The position numbers and the translations under genes are program-made. Of a DNA stretch of 64,000 bases, positions 22,570 to 33,712 are shown in pieces. The DNA lies in the NCBI GenBank assembly GCA_034509735.1, contig JACGWO010000005.1, positions 11,611,692-11,675,691 on the forward strand, given 5' to 3'. Below the pieces are notes generated by a model. It was not told where the DNA came from and searched no databases. It worked only from the letters and a program-made list of their open reading frames with translations. The number at the start of each line of letters is the position of its first letter. Position 1 is the stretch's first letter. This DNA is from Sesamum alatum (lineage: Eukaryota > Streptophyta > Magnoliopsida > Lamiales > Pedaliaceae).

Positions 22570-24802
22570 AGTTGGAATAGGTGACCAGAAAGCCAATAGG
22601 TTTGGCAATTTGTAACCTATCCGACAACTTGATGTGAATGTAATATTATTATGTGATGAATTAGATGAGTGTTCGTCACCAATGGTACCTTCTTTGTTGC
22701 GCTCATCTTACATTTGTTAAAACGGTGTTTAACTTATATCGCAATAAAGCCCACAGACCATGCATAACAACTCGTGCAGTTGGGCCACGCATTGGATGGT
22801 GGTCATGAAACCAACTGATTAAGAGTTGGGTCTGAAACGTTCCAAGTCGAGGACCTCGAGACAGGGCATCGAGAGTCCTATTGAGACTTGCGTCAAAGAG
22901 TCGTGTTCATTGGATGAGTGCCGTGTTTCATCGGCGACAGGCGTGGGACGCCTACACGATCTTGATGGGTTGGTTGACTGGGATCGAGCCGACTGGACTG
23001 ACTCGCGGGGATCATCATATGGAAGCCTTGGAGGCTTGGTCGGTATGATTGGTTTTGCCCGATTCCGATAGTACGGGAGTAATCCTCAGACTTGAGGGAT
23101 CATGGCAGTCGCGTGCACAGGACGGCTGTATCTTGGATCTGGCGAGAGGTAATCATTCTGTAAGATGATTATCATAAGCCTTGTCTAGTGCAGTCGGAAT
23201 GTGTAGCGAGGACGGTGGATTCCAAGAAGAGGATTCGTCCCCTGTCAGTATGTGACAGAGGTATCTCCTATGCACTCGGAGACACGTTCATGCTGTTTGA
23301 AGCTGTGGCCACAGTGGTTGGTCGAACAGGGAATGGTTTTCTGTGTCGACGCAATGAAGTATATGTGGTCTCGAGTATTAAGCATAGATGCCTAGTCAAA
23401 GATGGGAACCGATGCCCAATTCCATACCCTAGACTAAGGCCGGGAGACGGTAGACGGAAGGATCGTACCCGTATGGAATCGGCGCCTAAATGTTCACGCC
23501 AATTCACCTAGTCTCTAGTGCCATGGACCGTTGCTAGACGGCCACCCATGGTAACGGGCCCTTGTGGGACACGGGCCCAAGTCTAGCTGAGGGTGAACCT
23601 AAAGGGTCACACACAAATCACCGAGGAGGTTGAGAGATCGACTTGGAGTCAATCTCGAAGGATAAAATAAGTAATTGGATTACTTAAGGGAAAGTCCATT
23701 GGATGGACGGGCCGATATTGTATCGGGCTTTCATTTAATCGTAAATTGGATTTTCGATTAAATATGGAAAGTTGAGATGTTGAGACGTTGGATCTTTTTA
23801 ATTGGATTAAAAGATCAACGGGAATAATTTAAGTGGACATTAAATTGGATTTAATATTGGGTTCGTCGTAATTGGATTACGATAAATCCCGGTCCGTTAA
23901 ATTATACCCGAGAGGAGAAATAATTCCTAATTTGAGATGGGAAGAAGTTGGACTTCTTTCCTTAATTAAACATGGCCGACACGCTCCCTTGAAGGAAGCA
24001 AAATCAGCCATGTTTCATGCTAGGTGGTATGTTGACTTATCTCTTTTGGAAAGAGACAAATCAACTCCAATCAAGCTCTTCCCTTTTGGTATGATTTGAT
24101 CATACCATAAAATTTTGGTAGGCTTGATTGAAGAATTGATGGTGATTGATTGGAATGAATCTAGACATCCTTGGATGAACCTAGACACATTCCAATAATC
24201 ACATTAATTATGTATATATATTAGAATATACAACACCTAGCATAAGTGATTCATTATTCATTTTTTTCTAGGAAAAAGAGAAGAAAAAAAATCCTCTCCT
24301 CTCTCTCAAAATTTCGTGCTCCCTCCCTCTCTTACACTTGTGTTCTTCACTTGATTTTAAATCAAGAAGAAGAACAAAGTAAGTTTAAGAGAACACTAAT
24401 TCATAGTGTTCTTCTCTTAAACCGATTCCTTCCTAAACCCGTTCTTTTCTAGCAAGAAGAACGTGTGTTTCTTCCGGTGTGGTGTGGATCACCTTTGGAG
24501 AATCCATACGTTTGGATTTTCGTGAGCATTCTGGAGAAGGAACAACGCTAGTAGCCGGGAGCATACACTAAACAATCAAAGGTAACGGTTTATTACGCTT
24601 TGATTGATTTCATTTGTATATCTATGCCCTATGTGTTTAAATATATGTTTTAATATTTACACATCCTACATCGAACGCCCGGTTGAGCACCCAAGGGTAC
24701 ACCCCTTGGGATTCGCGTATTTTGAATTTGATTTAAATTTACGCACTTTTCTCGCTTTTCTCGCTTCCGCTCGCTCTCCCGGGCGGATCCACTTGTCCTT
24801 CA
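22570..24802 (+). repeat. 3' LTR of the Copia element
   Basis: A 2233-bp intact LTR ending TCCTTCA, followed by the AGTTG target duplication. It matches the split 5' LTR with roughly 2-3 percent difference over the first 330 bp by my own reading. Both LTR copies contain the same 107-codon open frame (4867-5190 and 23188-23511), most simply explained by recent shared descent of the LTRs. Confidence 0.95.
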
Positions 24803-24807
24803 AGTTG

Positions 24808-24899
24808 AGCCCCAAAATTCAAGGCCTTGACTTGCATTTTTTCGTACTTTCACTTGCAGACTTACTCAATGCACCACTAGGAAACAAACCGTTGGCCTT
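24808..24899. other. Short host sequence between Copia and CACTA element 2
   Basis: Ninety-two bases between the Copia target duplication and the first base of the next CACTA element. Before the two insertions this joined the sequence ending at 4249. Nothing in it can be named. Confidence 0.6.
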
Positions 24900-25570
24900 C
24901 ACTACAAAAAAAAAAACGCGGTCATTGGGACGGTTCAATATGACCGTTCCAAGTACCGTTCCAAATAGGAACAGTAACTAAAATTGTTGTGAAATGGTAA
25001 CCCGTTGCTAACGTCACTTTCGTATTAATAGAGTTAGAAAGGGTAGGAACAGCTTCATCGTTCCTATTTGTGTGCCAATATCTGTGTGCCAATATGTAAA
25101 CCCATTACCGTTCCAAAAAGGGACCGCATATATTTTGGTATTCCATTTGGAATACATATGTGGAAATTGGAACGGATATTTGACCAGGAAAAGTGACCGC
25201 TCCTAGACGTGTTCCAAAGCTCGGGTCTATTTGGAACGCTTTACTCGACCGTTCCAACATGTAGTGCTAAATGAGACCCTTTTATGCCTTGAGCGAACAA
25301 TGTAATGCAATGGCCATTCCGAATTCTGCGTATTTGGGAAATCCATGTTTGTTCCACAAGTCATTCCCAAATGTGCTACTATTAGGAACGATTCGTTTAC
25401 ATGAACGATTATGTGTGCCGACGCCCGTTCCAAATATGCACAAACAGCTATATTACAATGGTAACTTTACCATGCTTATGCCCGTGCCAGAGACCATTCC
25501 TAATGATGGAGCAACGGCTATATTTCAACGGCTAGTTTAGTGTGCCAAATAATATTCCAATGCCCATTCC
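24900..25570 (+). repeat. Left terminal and subterminal repeats of CACTA element 2
   Basis: After the terminal repeat, the motif GACCGTTCC or its complement recurs many times with small variations to about 25,560. It differs from the GGGACACTT motif of element 1, so the two elements use different subterminal signals and are different families. Confidence 0.8.
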
Positions 25571-25835
25571 AATATTTTCTATATATATGTCCCCCTTCAT
25601 TTTAATTGTTCTTATAATTACTCACCAACGCATTTGTTCTAACTCTCTCTCTTGATTCTTTATAGGTAAAAAGCGAAAATATCAACTATTTGTGCGAAAT
25701 TCGCATTGATCTTGAAAGGTGGTTTGCTCAGGTATAAGAAGTTTAAATTCTTTAATGGTTAATTACATATATATATATAATTTGTTCTGGTCATTTAATT
25801 ACTGTTGTGAATTGCTGGTGTACGTAGGACCAATC

Positions 25836-26681
25836 ATGTTAAGACAGTTGAAGAAATGGATGTATGATCGAGACGTGTTGGGTGTGACGTTGGAGTTTGA
25901 GGATGGTGTTACAACATTTTTAGAATGGGCCCAGTCTCAGCGTGCATACATGGACGGGGAGAAGATTAGGTGTCCCTACCCAAAGTGCAAAACGAACTGT
26001 TCAAAACACCGGACGAGGTAAATTTTGACTTGTGTATGAAAAGGTTTATGCCGGAGTATTATAATTGGACTTCGCATGGTGAAGAGAGGGTGCAGGAATA
26101 CTTTGAAGCATTGACAGCGCCCCTTGTGCAGCAGCAACAAACGTCACCCGTTCAGGAGGAGGGTAGTTCGCATTGGGGTGATGCGGCTCAGATGGATTGG
26201 GCGCAGAGGATGGTATTCGATGCCGTCGGGCCGTCTAACCGGAGGGAACGACTGATGATGGTACTCAGTATTGTCCTTCAGATGTAGGTCCTAGTTCATA
26301 TTACGATTCGGAGCCCTATGATTAAGTGTCTGGCTTGTCAGACCATTTTTTTTATGTAGTTCATGTTGCGGACCAACCGTTGTGGAACGGCTGCACTACC
26401 TCTCAGTTGGCGTCAATTGCTTCTTGGTGAATATCAAGGCTGAAGGGGGTTTTTCCGAGCATACATATGATCGCTTGTGCCAGTGGGTTGATACTGTAAT
26501 GCCCTGCGATCACATTTTTCCCTTCGATTATTACAATACGAAGAAATTGATAAGAGAATTGGGTTTACCAGTTCAGAAGATTAATGCATGCAAAAATAGT
26601 TGCATGTTGTACTGGAAGGACGATATTGATTTGGAATATTGCAAGTTTTATGGAGACGCTAGGTACAACGTCCATTCCTAA
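25836..26681 (+). pseudogene. N-terminal remnant of a TNP2 transposase
   Basis: ATG at 25836 follows an intron-like acceptor (TACGTAG at 25821-25827). The transposase-associated domain is visible (EKIRCPYPKCK, then FMPEYYNWTSHGEE), followed by the start of the tnp2 region (YDRLCQWVDTVMP, FDYYNTKKLIRELGLP, NACKNSCMLYWKDDIDLEYCKF). A one-base deletion at about 25,989-25,992 breaks the frame after the cysteine pair, and at least one more break lies near 26,290-26,400. Homology stops abruptly after the GDARY motif at about 26,670. The catalytic core and the whole C-terminal half are missing. Confidence 0.85.
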
Positions 26682-27987
26682 TACAGGTACAATTATTTCA
26701 TTTTGGCGCCAAATAAAAAAAATTCAAGGAAATTTGAATTAGGAACGGTCAGTATTTCATAAGACCATCCTACTACAGGTATAACTTTTTATTTTGGTGC
26801 CTACTTAAAAAAATTCAGGGAAATTTGAATTAGGAACGGTCATAATAATTTTCCACGATCGTTCATAATATAGCTACAATTTTTCAACGTGGCGCCTACT
26901 AAAAAATAGGCTCCAAATTCGAATTAGGAACGGTCATAATAATTGGGCGACCGTTCCAAAGTAAGGTCCAATTTTTGGTTTTGGCGCCCAATGAAAAATT
27001 GGTGGAAAAATCGAATTTTGGAGCGGTCCGTTTATATCCAACCGTTCCTAAAAAAAAGTCAGCACAACCGTTCCTAAGGCAATTCCAACCGCTCCAAATT
27101 GTGTTACTATATTGTGTATTTTACTTAATTATGACGATATCTTAACATTTGTGAGCCGGATCAACACCATTTTTAGACACATACAAGATTATGAATATGA
27201 ATTAATATCTAATGGTCTGATTTTCAATCAGCAACCCGGATTGAAGGATACAAATGTTCTTATGACGATGAATACTGACCGGCAACGATATCTTAATATC
27301 CGCACACCGAATTTTTCAACACTATATATAATGTATTCTTTTGTGTGGTACATCATATCTAACAGTCTGATTGAAATTTTGACGGTCTGATTAGGCCGTG
27401 CAGTACAGCAATATAGGATGCTAGTTACATCTGTGAAATACTAACCAACATAAATATACAAATATACTTCATATTGTGAACGTGTGTTTATTTTTTGAAA
27501 ATTACTATATATTTTCAAATTCTTTAAATACCCAATTGTATACCTTTATTCAATCCGATAAGTGTTCGAAACGTATTTTTTTGAATTTATATTTATTATT
27601 TAAGAAGATTAAAAAACAATTGCAATACATATAGGAACTGTTCTATATGGAAATAGGAACGGTCACCATGTAAAGGTAGGCAAACAACGTCGTTTTTGTA
27701 TTTAGGAACGGTACTAGTAACACAGGCCATATTACATGACTGTTCCTAGTAAGTTTGTTATCAGTACTATGTCTGGAACATCGTCGTTTTAACAGCAAAA
27801 CGACTTCGTGTTTGTATTTAGGAACGGAACTAGTAGCACTGTAAAAATTAAATGACCGTTCCTAATAAGTCCATTATCTTTACAATGTCATAAAACGTCA
27901 CCGTTTTAACATCAAAACAACGTCATATTTGTCATTTGGATCGGGCATAGGAATGGTCATAATCAAAATACGACCGTTTTAAATTTC
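26682..27987 (+). repeat. Internal arrays of GGAACGGTC repeats in CACTA element 2
   Basis: Directly after the truncated transposase come about four tandem copies of an 85-95 bp unit (26,690-27,060), each with GAATTAGGAACGGTC and a TTTTGGCGCC block. About 580 bp of AT-rich sequence with no gene follows. A second set (27,630-27,985) has units beginning GTATTTAGGAACGG and containing CGTCGTTTT. These look like subterminal-type motifs placed internally, upstream of the promoter of the second gene. Confidence 0.7.
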
Positions 27988-28080
27988 TTATATAAATTGA
28001 ACCCTTAGCAGATTCATTCTTATTTTCTCATCTCTCTCCCTCTCAATCTCTCTCTGTCTATCCCTCTCACTCTCTCATTC
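27988..28080 (+). promoter_or_regulatory. Candidate promoter of the second gene in CACTA element 2
   Basis: A TATA-like TTATATAAAT (27988-27997) is followed about 30 bp later by a long pyrimidine patch of CTCTCT repeats (28,029-28,078), a common plant core-promoter layout. It lies immediately after the GGAACGGTC array. It is a candidate only; no transcript evidence is available. Confidence 0.5.
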
Positions 28081-29296
28081 TGCCGCCGCCGAAGGAATCA
28101 TACGCCGCAGTAAGACCGTGCCGCCGTAAGCCTCCGTCGTACGCCTCCGCCGAAGAACCCTTCCCCCAAATCGTCGTCGGCCGCCTCCTTCTCTACCTCC
28201 GCCGTATTCCGCCTCCTCCTCTACCTCTGCCATCGTGTCCGCCTCCACCACATCGATTTTCTATTTTTGCATTTTGTATTTCTCTATTTTTTTTTTGTAA
28301 ATTTCTTTAGAATGTGTAATTAGTGTGTAGGGGGTTTTTGTAATTTCTATTATTTACTGTAATTAGTGTTCGAATTTTAGTAATTTGTGTTGTAATTTTG
28401 CTTGTTTTTTTGTCAATTTCCGTAAATGTTATTAATGTTGTAAATGTTAATGTTATTTTTTTGTTTATTTCTGTAAATGTAAATGTTGTGTACAAATAGA
28501 TGTTAATTTCTATAAATGTTGATATGTTTTTAATTTCTGTAATTTTCTGCCATTTTTTACATTTTTACTGTAATTAGTGTTGTTAATTAGTGATGGAATT
28601 TCTGTAATTGTTGGAATTTTTTATTAATTACTGTAATTTTTTGGGGAAAAATTGCAAATTAAGTAATTTTCTGGAAAAGAAACCGTAAATTCTGTAATAC
28701 TGACAAAAAATTACTGTAATTTTGATGTATATTCTGAAAATTTTCTGAAAAAAAAATAAAATTTGCGTAATTTTTTTAAAAAAAAGAATGTAAATTCTGT
28801 AATTTTGAGAGTTTTTTTGTTATTTATCAGTATTTTTTGAAAATTTTCTGTATTTATTTGAAAAAAAAACTGCAAAAAACTGAAATTTTTTTGTATTTTT
28901 TTGAAAATTTTGTTGTATTTTTATGAAATAAAAATTTGTACATTTTGTATTTTTTAAAACTTTCTGTAATTTTGTTTGATTTTTTTTTTAAATTCATGTG
29001 AAATTAGATATAATATTTTGTATATATATAGGAAAATATATGTTGTAATTTATAATATAAATCATATTTTTGGGATTTAGTATAAGGATATAGGAAAATA
29101 GAAGGATTTAATGTAATACGGGAATAATTTTGGATTTTAGTATATATTTTTAGGAAATAAACATAGGATTTAGTATACATTTTAGGATTTAGTATACAAT
29201 TTTAGGATTTAGTTTACATAATTATTTTAAAAAATTAGAAAATTATCATTTTTCAAAATAAATTGACACTTACATTAATTTTTTAAATTGTAGATC
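28081..29296 (+). other. Leader and intron upstream of the second gene of CACTA element 2
   Basis: A CCG-rich leader (28,081-28,255) gives way to about 1 kb of T-rich and A-rich simple sequence with no gene, typical of a long 5' intron. The intron appears to end shortly before the ATG at 29297 (ATTGTAG just upstream). Confidence 0.5.
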
Positions 29297-30833
29297 ATGT
29301 ATGGTCAGGATTTTCTACCTCGAGGAGGTGGACGTGGTCGCGACCGTAGTCGTGGTCGTGGCCGCGATCATGGCTCAGCGGCCACACCGTCGGCGGCTGT
29401 TGCTTCCCAGGGTGGGGAAGCAGTATTCCGACCACCCCCACCGGCAGAGCAGGCACCTGTAGCACCAGGGTCGGATCAGCAGTCCGATCCGTCTACTACT
29501 GCACCTGTCAAGGAGGCTGTCGGACCATCTATTCCTGCACCGGCGATAGATCCGGCCTGTCATAGGCTGTCCCATCCCCACCACCCCCACCTGCCCTACC
29601 ACTCCCCCTACCATCAGCGCGCCAGTATATCATACTCACCGATGTCAGGTATATATATATAGATATATTAAATATTTCTATAATTTAAATTATTATGTTT
29701 ATGTCACATTAATTATTATATAATTTCAGGGCTGAGCGGAAGATACACATGCGCATGTATGCGGTGGTGCGAGGACACTATCCCCACCCTTGCGGCTGTT
29801 TGCGCAAGGTGCCGCCAGAGCATCAGCAATTCTAGTTCGAGAGCCTGAAGGTAACATACTTTAATTTCAGTTAAACGGTATCAATTAAATTTTTATATTA
29901 AATATTTTAACAATTTTTTTTTTTACAGATGGCGTACTGGTGGGACTGCGACGATGAGTCCATGTTAAAGATCTTCCACATGTTTGAGGGGAAGTTCCTC
30001 CGCAAGAAGTTCGTCCTCGCCAGACAGTCTCTGGTGAAGCCTCTGTGGCTGGCGAACAAAATCTGGCGGCAGCTCCTGCTGTACTAGGACAGCAAGGAGT
30101 TCAAGGACGAGTGCACCAAGAACAAGGCCAACCGGTCCGCCAACCCAGCCGCATCCTCTACTGTGTACCGCGGGGGTTCTACCGTCGTCGGGATGCACAA
30201 GAGGAAGATGGTAAGAAATTTTATTTTTAAAAGTATTCATCATTATTAAATTAAAGTTGTAATAACCGTTCCTCATTTGTTTTTACAGGAGTATTCTCCA
30301 AATGCTACAAGAAGAAAGCCGACGACGGCTGGAGCGGCCCGAGGGCAGCGGAGGTGACGGTAAGCTTTGAATTACCTTTTCTAATTTATTTTCTTTTAAC
30401 TTTTGGAAATAATAATAATAATAATAATTTACTATTTTTGCAGGAGACGTTCCAGAAGTTGCTGGAGGATCACTAGTCTCAGGGCACGGCCGATCCTGGG
30501 GATCGTCAGGCCGAATCGGAGGGCTTGGTGACGCAGACCGAGCAAGAGTTGTGGCTGGCTGCAATCGTGGGCAAGAACAAAGGTCGGGTATTCAGTTTTG
30601 GTTATGAGGCCCACGGCCTAAGCCAGACCTTTACATCGCCATCACCATCGCCACCGTCGAACTTGGAGGATCGCATGGCCCGGCTGGAGGAGATGATGGT
30701 GGATATGATGGGTATGATGAAGACCTGCAGACCAACAACTCCGCTGCCGACCCGTCACGGCCTTCGACAGACCCCCCACCCTCCCCCTCCAGATGATGAC
30801 GATATGGACCAGGACGAGGGGGACGGGGTGTAG
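29297..30833 (+). pseudogene. Transposase_24-type second gene of CACTA element 2, broken
   Basis: Exon-like blocks with GT-AG borders: about 29297-29648 (Arg-Gly-Asp and proline rich N-terminus), 29731-29850, 29929-30209, 30290-30359 and 30445-30833. The block at 30290-30359 reads VFSKCYKKKADDGW and the next ETFQKLLEDH, matching the Transposase_24 C-terminal pattern. The gene ends with an acidic tail and TAG. In-frame TAG codons occur near 29,834, 30,087 and 30,473, each in a place where CAG (Gln) or a similar codon would be expected. This suggests C-to-T decay, as from cytosine methylation. Probably non-functional. Confidence 0.75.
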
Positions 30834-31796
30834 ATTTAGGATTTTTTTTATATTTTTGTAATTAAATTGGATAATATTTTTATTTAATATAATTTTTATT
30901 TCCAAATTATGCATTTTTTGGTATTTAAATAATAATTATATAACCAGATTCAAAAATATTATTAATAATTTTATATATATTTTGATAATAATAATTATTA
31001 TTATATAAAAAAATTAATAATTCATTTAGTTAGGAACAGTAGTTTAGACGGTCATGGAGTGCATAAAAATCGAAGTAATCGTTCCAACTTCTTACTGGTT
31101 TAATGAGCCAACCGTTCCTAGGACCGTATAAAAAAATTTCAAATTAGGGGACAACCGTTCCTAAAACAGTATAAAAATGAATATCAAATTAGGGCATGAC
31201 CGTTCCTAAAATTAGTCCAAATTCAATAATTTTGTGGTATGGTTAGCGTTCTAAATAGGATACCTAAAACCGGTCCAAAGACGTGTTCCAAATAAAGATT
31301 ACAAATCTGTTCCTACATTCCTTAGCAAAAAAGGTCTACGTGTGTTCCAAAGACCGTTCCTACATCTATCCCCAAACTTATAGTGAACCGTTCCAATTTG
31401 TATTCCAGAAATAGTGCAGAAATGTATCTCCAATATATGCGGTCCGCTTCAATCCGTGTTCCAACTACCGTTCCAAATTACGCGATTTACGTTTGATGTG
31501 ACCGTTCCAAATATTAACAAGGTGTTCCAAATACACAAATTATATATTCATACACAAAAGGGTAATTAGGAACGGTTTTCACGTTGTATGCCAAAAACAG
31601 TTTCAATTTAGGAACGGTCAAGGTATGTCCGTTCCTAAATATTAAGAACACCGCTAGTTTCAACGGATGGCTGCCCGTTCCATAACCGTTCCTAATAGTG
31701 GATCAAAAACATCCAGTGATCTAATTACTGTTCCAAACGAAAAAAAAGAAAAAACCGTTCCTATGTCTGTTGCAATTCCCTCATTTTTTTATAGTG
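30834..31796 (+). repeat. 3' flank and right subterminal array of CACTA element 2
   Basis: About 190 bp of AT-rich 3' sequence, then from 31,025 a dense array of GACCGTTCC/GGAACGGTC variants ending in the terminal repeat at 31,784-31,796. No gene. Confidence 0.78.
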
Positions 31797-33186
31797 AAAA
31801 ATGTTAAATTACCTTCACTCAAGGTGCACAGTTGTCCGAATTGGCCTAGCACCGACACAGACCAGCCCGAAAAAAGCCCAACTTCGGACCAATTTAATAT
31901 TGTTCATGGCTTGTCCTGGGGTGGTCCTGGGCTTTTAAATGAGTCCCAATTGGATCCAATTTTTAAACTCAAGCCCAACTTACGAATTGAGCCGGTTGAG
32001 GCCCAGACTAGGCCAAGATCAGGCCCGAATGTGCATGCTTTTTTATATGAAATAAAGATCTTTTTTTGAATAATTACTTAAATTTATTATTGTCTTATGA
32101 AATAAAAATAAATAAATAATCACACAAATTTATAATTAGAAAAAATAATAGTTAAAACTATATAACGAACTTAAATAATATTTTGAGTAACAAACTTACA
32201 ATAATTAACTTAGATGATAATAAATTCAAAAAGAACATAAAATAAGCTTGAAATAAATAAACAAAGAGTATTAACGAATTAAAGTACCAAAAATTTAGAA
32301 GTAGAATAATAAAGATAAAAGATTTTAGTGTTCGCTTGGTTCAAATGAGAGGAAAGGGGAAGTGAAAGTGGGAGAGGGAGGGGAAGGGAAAGAATACTAA
32401 ATTTTCTTCAAGTTGTTTGGTATGATTGGAAGGGGAGTAAATCTCAATACTCCCCTAAAAGAAAAATAGATTGGGAAGAAAAGACTAATTTTTATAAATT
32501 TACTATTTAACCCCTTCTTCATTTTGTATTTAGAAAATAAACAAATTAATATTATGATAATATAACGAAGTCATAAATCACGACGATTCTTCCTTATTGA
32601 GGAATATTACCGTCTTTACGATCTCAAACATTTAAACCTAACAGTATTCACCATAAAGTATGGCTAGCTTTCCCAGACAAATGGAATAACTTGATGATAG
32701 AGTCCACCTTTCTTCTATTCATCCGCTTATTAGTAGAATAGAGTTTTTTAGTATAACAAAGATTTAAAAACCTTAGTAATAAAAATATTTATCAAACAAG
32801 AACAATAATATTTTGGATTAATAAAAATATTCATTAAAACGAATATTATTCATTTTTTCTAAACTGTTCAGTTTTAATAAAATAAAAATTGCTACAACGC
32901 CCTCAAATATAAGCAATAGAGTAAAAAATATATATATATATGTATTTTTTTTGTCTTTTTGGCCTTATGCTTCCACTTTTCCCCCCACTTTCGGACGGAA
33001 ATAACAATTAAACTCCGAAGGGGTTTCATATACATCCAGTTTTACTTTTCCTCTATATCTTCCCCCAAACCAAACACTAAAGTTTTTCTTGCACATCCTC
33101 TTTACTTCCACTTTTTCTCCCAATGAAACATACCCTTAAAATTTCAAAAGTATAAAAAACTACAATGATAGTCAACTTAAAAGTCC
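31797..33186. other. AT-rich spacer with a possible MITE
   Basis: No gene. Part of the sequence (about 31,840-32,040) is rich in GGCCC-type words typical of old transposon ends. The stretch 32,328-33,077 begins GTGTTCGCTTGGTTC and ends in the rough inverse CCCCCAAACCAAACAC, with TA on both sides, so it may be a 750-bp MITE. The terminal match is imperfect. Confidence 0.4.
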
Positions 33187-33196
33187 ACTCTTTTAT

Positions 33197-33446
33197 GGCT
33201 TATTTTATTTATTTAATATTAAGAAAATAAAAATAACAAAAATAAAAATATTATAATATATATAACATAATTGGTAAAAGTCGAACTCTCTGAGTTCGAC
33301 TTTTACCTAAATTTTATTTTTTTTTTTTAAATCTTGAAGTTGAACTCCGAGAGTTCGACTTGAAGTCGAACTCTCGGAGTTCGACTTCAATCATATGAAG
33401 TCGAACTCTGAGAGTTCAACTTCTACTTTTTTATTATTATTATTAT
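33197..33446. repeat. Left terminal inverted repeat of the MULE
   Basis: Contains four palindromes: 33273-33307 (perfect 16-bp arms GGTAAAAGTCGAACTC around a TCT loop), 33337-33361, 33361-33389 and 33397-33423. The last three are variants of AAGTCGAACTC-n-GAGTTCGACTT. An (ATT)n microsatellite closes the repeat on the inner side. Each palindrome could fold into a hairpin in single-stranded DNA or RNA. Confidence 0.9.
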
Positions 33447-33712
33447 TATTTTTGCGTATATTCAACTTTTTCTTTTTTTAAATTTTATTATTATTATTAT
33501 TATTATTTAGTCTGCATATATTTAAAATAAATATACAACAAAAAATATTTATTAACACAAAAAATATAATTACATTAAAAAATTATATTTAAATCAAAGA
33601 ATAAAGTTTAAAAAATTATTTATAATAATTACAATTCTTAAAATTATTGTTGTCTTCTACGACCCCTCACCGACGCATCGGCTTGTCTTGAATGGCCCTC
33701 CCTTTGTTGGTA

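Larger units (their letters stand above)
4250..24802 (+). mobile_element. Full-length Ty1/Copia retrotransposon, interrupted by a CACTA insertion
   Basis: The element starts TGTTGG at 4250 and ends TTCA at 24802, flanked by a perfect 5-bp target duplication AGTTG (4245-4249 and 24803-24807). Its order is 5' LTR, primer binding site, long untranslated leader, gag-protease-integrase-reverse transcriptase-RNase H, polypurine tract, 3' LTR. Integrase lies before reverse transcriptase, which is the Copia arrangement. A 10,342-bp CACTA transposon plus its 3-bp duplication splits the 5' LTR. Without it the element is about 10.2 kb. The LTRs are about 2.2 kb and differ at about 8 sites in the first 330 bp by eye, so the insertion is fairly young. 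The coding region is nevertheless broken in several places. Confidence 0.95.
24900..31796 (+). mobile_element. Decayed CACTA transposon, second family
   Basis: Begins CACTACAAAAAAA and ends TTTTTTTATAGTG. The ends are inverted repeats over about 13 bp with one mismatch. Left and right subterminal regions and an internal block are dense with GGAACGGTC/GACCGTTCC motifs. Remains of a TNP2 gene (25836-26681) and of a Transposase_24-type gene (29297-30833) are present, both broken. The bases outside the ends are CTT on the left and AAA on the right, so no 3-bp target duplication is visible and the exact ends carry some doubt. Confidence 0.85.

Noticed and set aside
24897..31799. A 3-bp target duplication for CACTA element 2
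   Set aside because: The flanks are CTT and AAA and do not match, so I do not claim one.
24808..31850. A host exon split by CACTA element 2
   Set aside because: Short open stretches and a donor-like GAAGGTAATT exist on the minus strand on either side, but no domain is visible and the right flank looks like old transposon sequence.
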